Below are positions 40,831 to 42,463 of a stretch of DNA of 42,463 nt, piece by piece. The notes beneath the pieces were generated by a model that was not told the DNA's origin, made no database searches, and worked only from the letters and a program-made list of their open reading frames with translations. This DNA comes from Gemmatimonadota bacterium (GTDB taxonomy: Bacteria > Latescibacterota > UBA2968 > UBA8231): positions 1 to 42,463 of the forward strand of contig JABHDC010000234.1 in the NCBI GenBank assembly GCA_018673255.1. The letters run 5' to 3'. Positions within the stretch are counted from its first letter, which is position 1, and each line of letters starts with the position of its first letter. Position numbers and translations under genes: made by a program.

Positions 40831-42463
40831 CTACCTCAGCGTCAGCGTCGTGAACCGAGCCGGCGCATGGAAACCGCCAAAGGTCGGCGACAACGCCGAG
40901 GCCTCACTTCGGCCAGCGACACTGACATTGCGATCACGAGTGATGTTGAAGCGAAACTGATCACCCGATTGTGGTGCCGACATCTCCAACGCCGCCCACG
41001 AGACCCTCATCTCCGCCGACCAACCATCCGCCGTACGTGCCACCGCGTACTCCAGTTCCTCTCCCAGCTCGGCGTCCCAGTCAGAGCTGAAAACACCATT
41101 CTCCTTGCGGCCATCCAGCAGCGCACCACCACTGGTGACGACAAACTGGTGGAAGTCCCGGCGACTGCTGCGGCCATCGATGAAGATCTCCACCGCATTG
41201 TCGAGCCAGGCGGGACCATCGCGCTCGGCCGTCTGCTCGATGACATCATCGATCAGTGGCTCAGAACAACTCAGCCCCACGTAGAGGCCCTCACGATCCC
41301 AGGCCACATACACATCCGTCGCTGCATCTGGCTTGGCGGCTGTGGCATTATTCACCATGTCCGCCAGCCTGCCAGCAGTCGACCAGATCCGCTCGTCGAG
41401 TAGACCATCGATCGTCGGCGCCTGAGACACAGCCTGAACCTCGAACGACTGCCGGGCCTTGATCCGCGGCTCCACGAGCAGTGCCGTGATCCCCGTCGCA
41501 TCGCCCATCTGATGCTGCGTATTGAACAGCACACGCCAGTTCACGCGCAGGCTGTCGCGCACGGCATGACGGAACGCCAGCAAGGCCTCGGCCTTCGATC
41601 GACTGTCTGCCGTGTCCGCGCGATTCACGGCCTCCATGGCCTCGAAGGTGAGGCGATTATGACGGTTGCCGAGCTGCAATCGCTGCAGATTCCGTCGCTG
41701 CTCGTCACTCAGTTCGCGCTTTGCTGCCACCGCCAGCAGACTGTCCGTCTTGTCAAAATCAGACTCGTCGTAGAACTCACGCACGCGAGTGCTGATGCCA
41801 CCGAGCCCATTCCAGCGCAGGAAGCCGCGTCCACCGTCGGACCGAGTATCCCCGTTGGCCGGCAGGATGACCTCCTCGAACTTGCGACGCCAGTGTGTGA
41901 ACCACGCATCGACCTCGGGCTGGGCGGCGCCGAAGGTCGCCGTGTATTCCGCTACCCAGTCCTCAAAGGGCCGCGACGGATCGATATGAGATCGAGCCAG
42001 CACGTAGTAGGTGAGACCCGACATGCCCGTCCAGAAGCCGTAGACGCTGTCATGATCGGTGCCCTTCGCACCACGACTCACGGCGATCTGCTGATGCGCC
42101 CAGATGCGTTTCTCCAGCCCCAGGGGCAAACCCAACTCGACGCACAGATCATTCGGCCGGAACATGAACTGCGTCGCCCCCATCTCCTGCCAGCCATCGT
42201 AGATCCCCCGCACATCGTCGAAGGGATCGGCCATCGTCGTGACGAATTGCAGGACAACCCCATCCTCCAGCCGCTCACGACGTGGGGGCTGCTCCGTGAC
42301 GGCATAGGCATACGCCGTGACCTGCGCATCGGGCACCTGCTGTCGTGCCGCACGCAGCGCCTGATTGGCCAGATACATGTAGCGATCGGACAGGTGGTCG
42401 CCGAAGGGTTCACCCTCCTTCGGTACATCAAGGGCCAGACAAGCGTCGCAATGACAGTATTCC
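40831..42463 (-). CDS. DUF4838 family protein with C-terminal CBM9-like domain (5' end outside window)
   Basis: The frame is open to the right edge, so the start is missing; 543 residues are visible. The first visible residues EYCHCDACLALDVPKEGEP, then DRYMYLANQALRAARQQVPD and VTAYAYAVTEQPPR, are typical of DUF4838, found in Bacteroidetes-like and planctomycete glycan loci. The TGMSGLTYYVLARSHIDP region and several Trp-rich blocks continue the domain. The last about 170 residues form a CBM9-like domain (PTIDGLLDERIW, then DAATDVYVAWDREGLYVGL, then WLDNAVEIFIDG). Exported glycoside hydrolase activity is likely but unproven, since any signal peptide is outside. It heads a minus-strand run with the hydrolase gene. 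Confidence 0.82.
   Translation of the reverse strand, partial: EYCHCDACLALDVPKEGEPFGDHLSDRYMYLANQALRAARQQVPDAQVTAYAYAVTEQPPRRERLEDGVVLQFVTTMADPFDDVRGIYDGWQEMGATQFMFRPNDLCVELGLPLGLEKRIWAHQQIAVSRGAKGTDHDSVYGFWTGMSGLTYYVLARSHIDPSRPFEDWVAEYTATFGAAQPEVDAWFTHWRRKFEEVILPANGDTRSDGGRGFLRWNGLGGISTRVREFYDESDFDKTDSLLAVAAKRELSDEQRRNLQRLQLGNRHNRLTFEAMEAVNRADTADSRSKAEALLAFRHAVRDSLRVNWRVLFNTQHQMGDATGITALLVEPRIKARQSFEVQAVSQAPTIDGLLDERIWSTAGRLADMVNNATAAKPDAATDVYVAWDREGLYVGLSCSEPLIDDVIEQTAERDGPAWLDNAVEIFIDGRSSRRDFHQFVVTSGGALLDGRKENGVFSSDWDAELGEELEYAVARTADGWSAEMRVSWAALEMSAPQSGDQFRFNITRDRNVSVAGRSEASALSPTFGGFHAPARFTTLTLR

Noticed and set aside
1..42463. CRISPR arrays, transposons, tRNA or rRNA genes
   Set aside because: I saw no regularly spaced repeat array, no transposase or integrase motif, and no cloverleaf or rRNA-like stretch in the intergenic regions.

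Overview
The window looks like a chromosomal segment of a GC-rich, uncultured Gram-negative-type bacterium, most likely of the FCB-like candidate phyla (Candidatus Latescibacterota is my best guess). Three things point there. A Tat-exported enzyme ends in a FlgD-like/type IX-style sorting domain (YPNPFN near its start, KMILLK at its end). The gene mix is rich in glycan and sugar-acid catabolism: rhamnose isomerase, an enolase-superfamily dehydratase, DapA-like aldolase, MlrC, CehA-like PHP hydrolase, Gfo/Idh/MocA, sulfatase-family and DUF4838/CBM9-like proteins. There is also a giant Reg_prop sensor kinase. The lineage call is inference; no rRNA or ribosomal protein gene is present to settle it. 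I saw no tRNA, rRNA, CRISPR array, transposase or integrase.

Layout. (1) 1-4333, minus strand: the N-terminal end of an ECF sigma factor, an exported class V aminotransferase-like protein, an ornithine cyclodeaminase-family protein and aroA. (2) 4550-9994, plus strand: a carbohydrate ABC importer (binding protein and two overlapping permeases, no ATPase) followed by a secreted TIM-barrel hydrolase-like protein. (3) 10012-16922: mlrC-like (minus), a PHP-type hydrolase translationally coupled to a streptothricin-acetyltransferase-like GNAT (plus), rlmA-like (minus), then rhaA and a DapA-family aldolase (plus). (4) 17008-23255, minus strand: a tight six-gene respiratory operon napD-napA-tetraheme NapB-like-tetraheme lipoprotein-FeS protein-NrfD. 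(5) 23256-23660: the only gene-free stretch above 300 bases, a divergent control region with two inverted repeats. (6) 23661-24887, plus strand: a mandelate-racemase-group dehydratase. (7) 24961-32491, minus strand: six closely spaced genes, in transcription order Gfo/Idh/MocA, metallophosphoesterase, FG-GAP/PL11-like propeller, PRPP-synthetase-like, SelA-like PLP enzyme and sulfatase-family enzyme. (8) 32676-34049, plus strand: a MATE-like transporter. (9) 34087-42463, minus strand: a sensor kinase with a CBM9-like domain and 14 Reg_prop blades, a pectate-lyase-like beta-helix protein, an orphan DUF433 antitoxin-like gene, an alpha/beta hydrolase and a DUF4838 protein with a CBM9-like tail.

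How they work together. Most genes fit uptake and breakdown of plant- or algal-type polysaccharide: a glycan sensor, secreted hydrolases, a sugar importer, rhamnose isomerisation, a sugar-acid dehydratase and an aldolase. The nap operon would add periplasmic nitrate reduction, but with an unusual quinol-to-NapA route: an NrfD/FeS pair and two tetraheme cytochromes stand in for NapC or NapGH. This operon is the strongest candidate in the window for an undescribed system. The pairing of the CBM9-like kinase with a CBM9-like DUF4838 locus is second.
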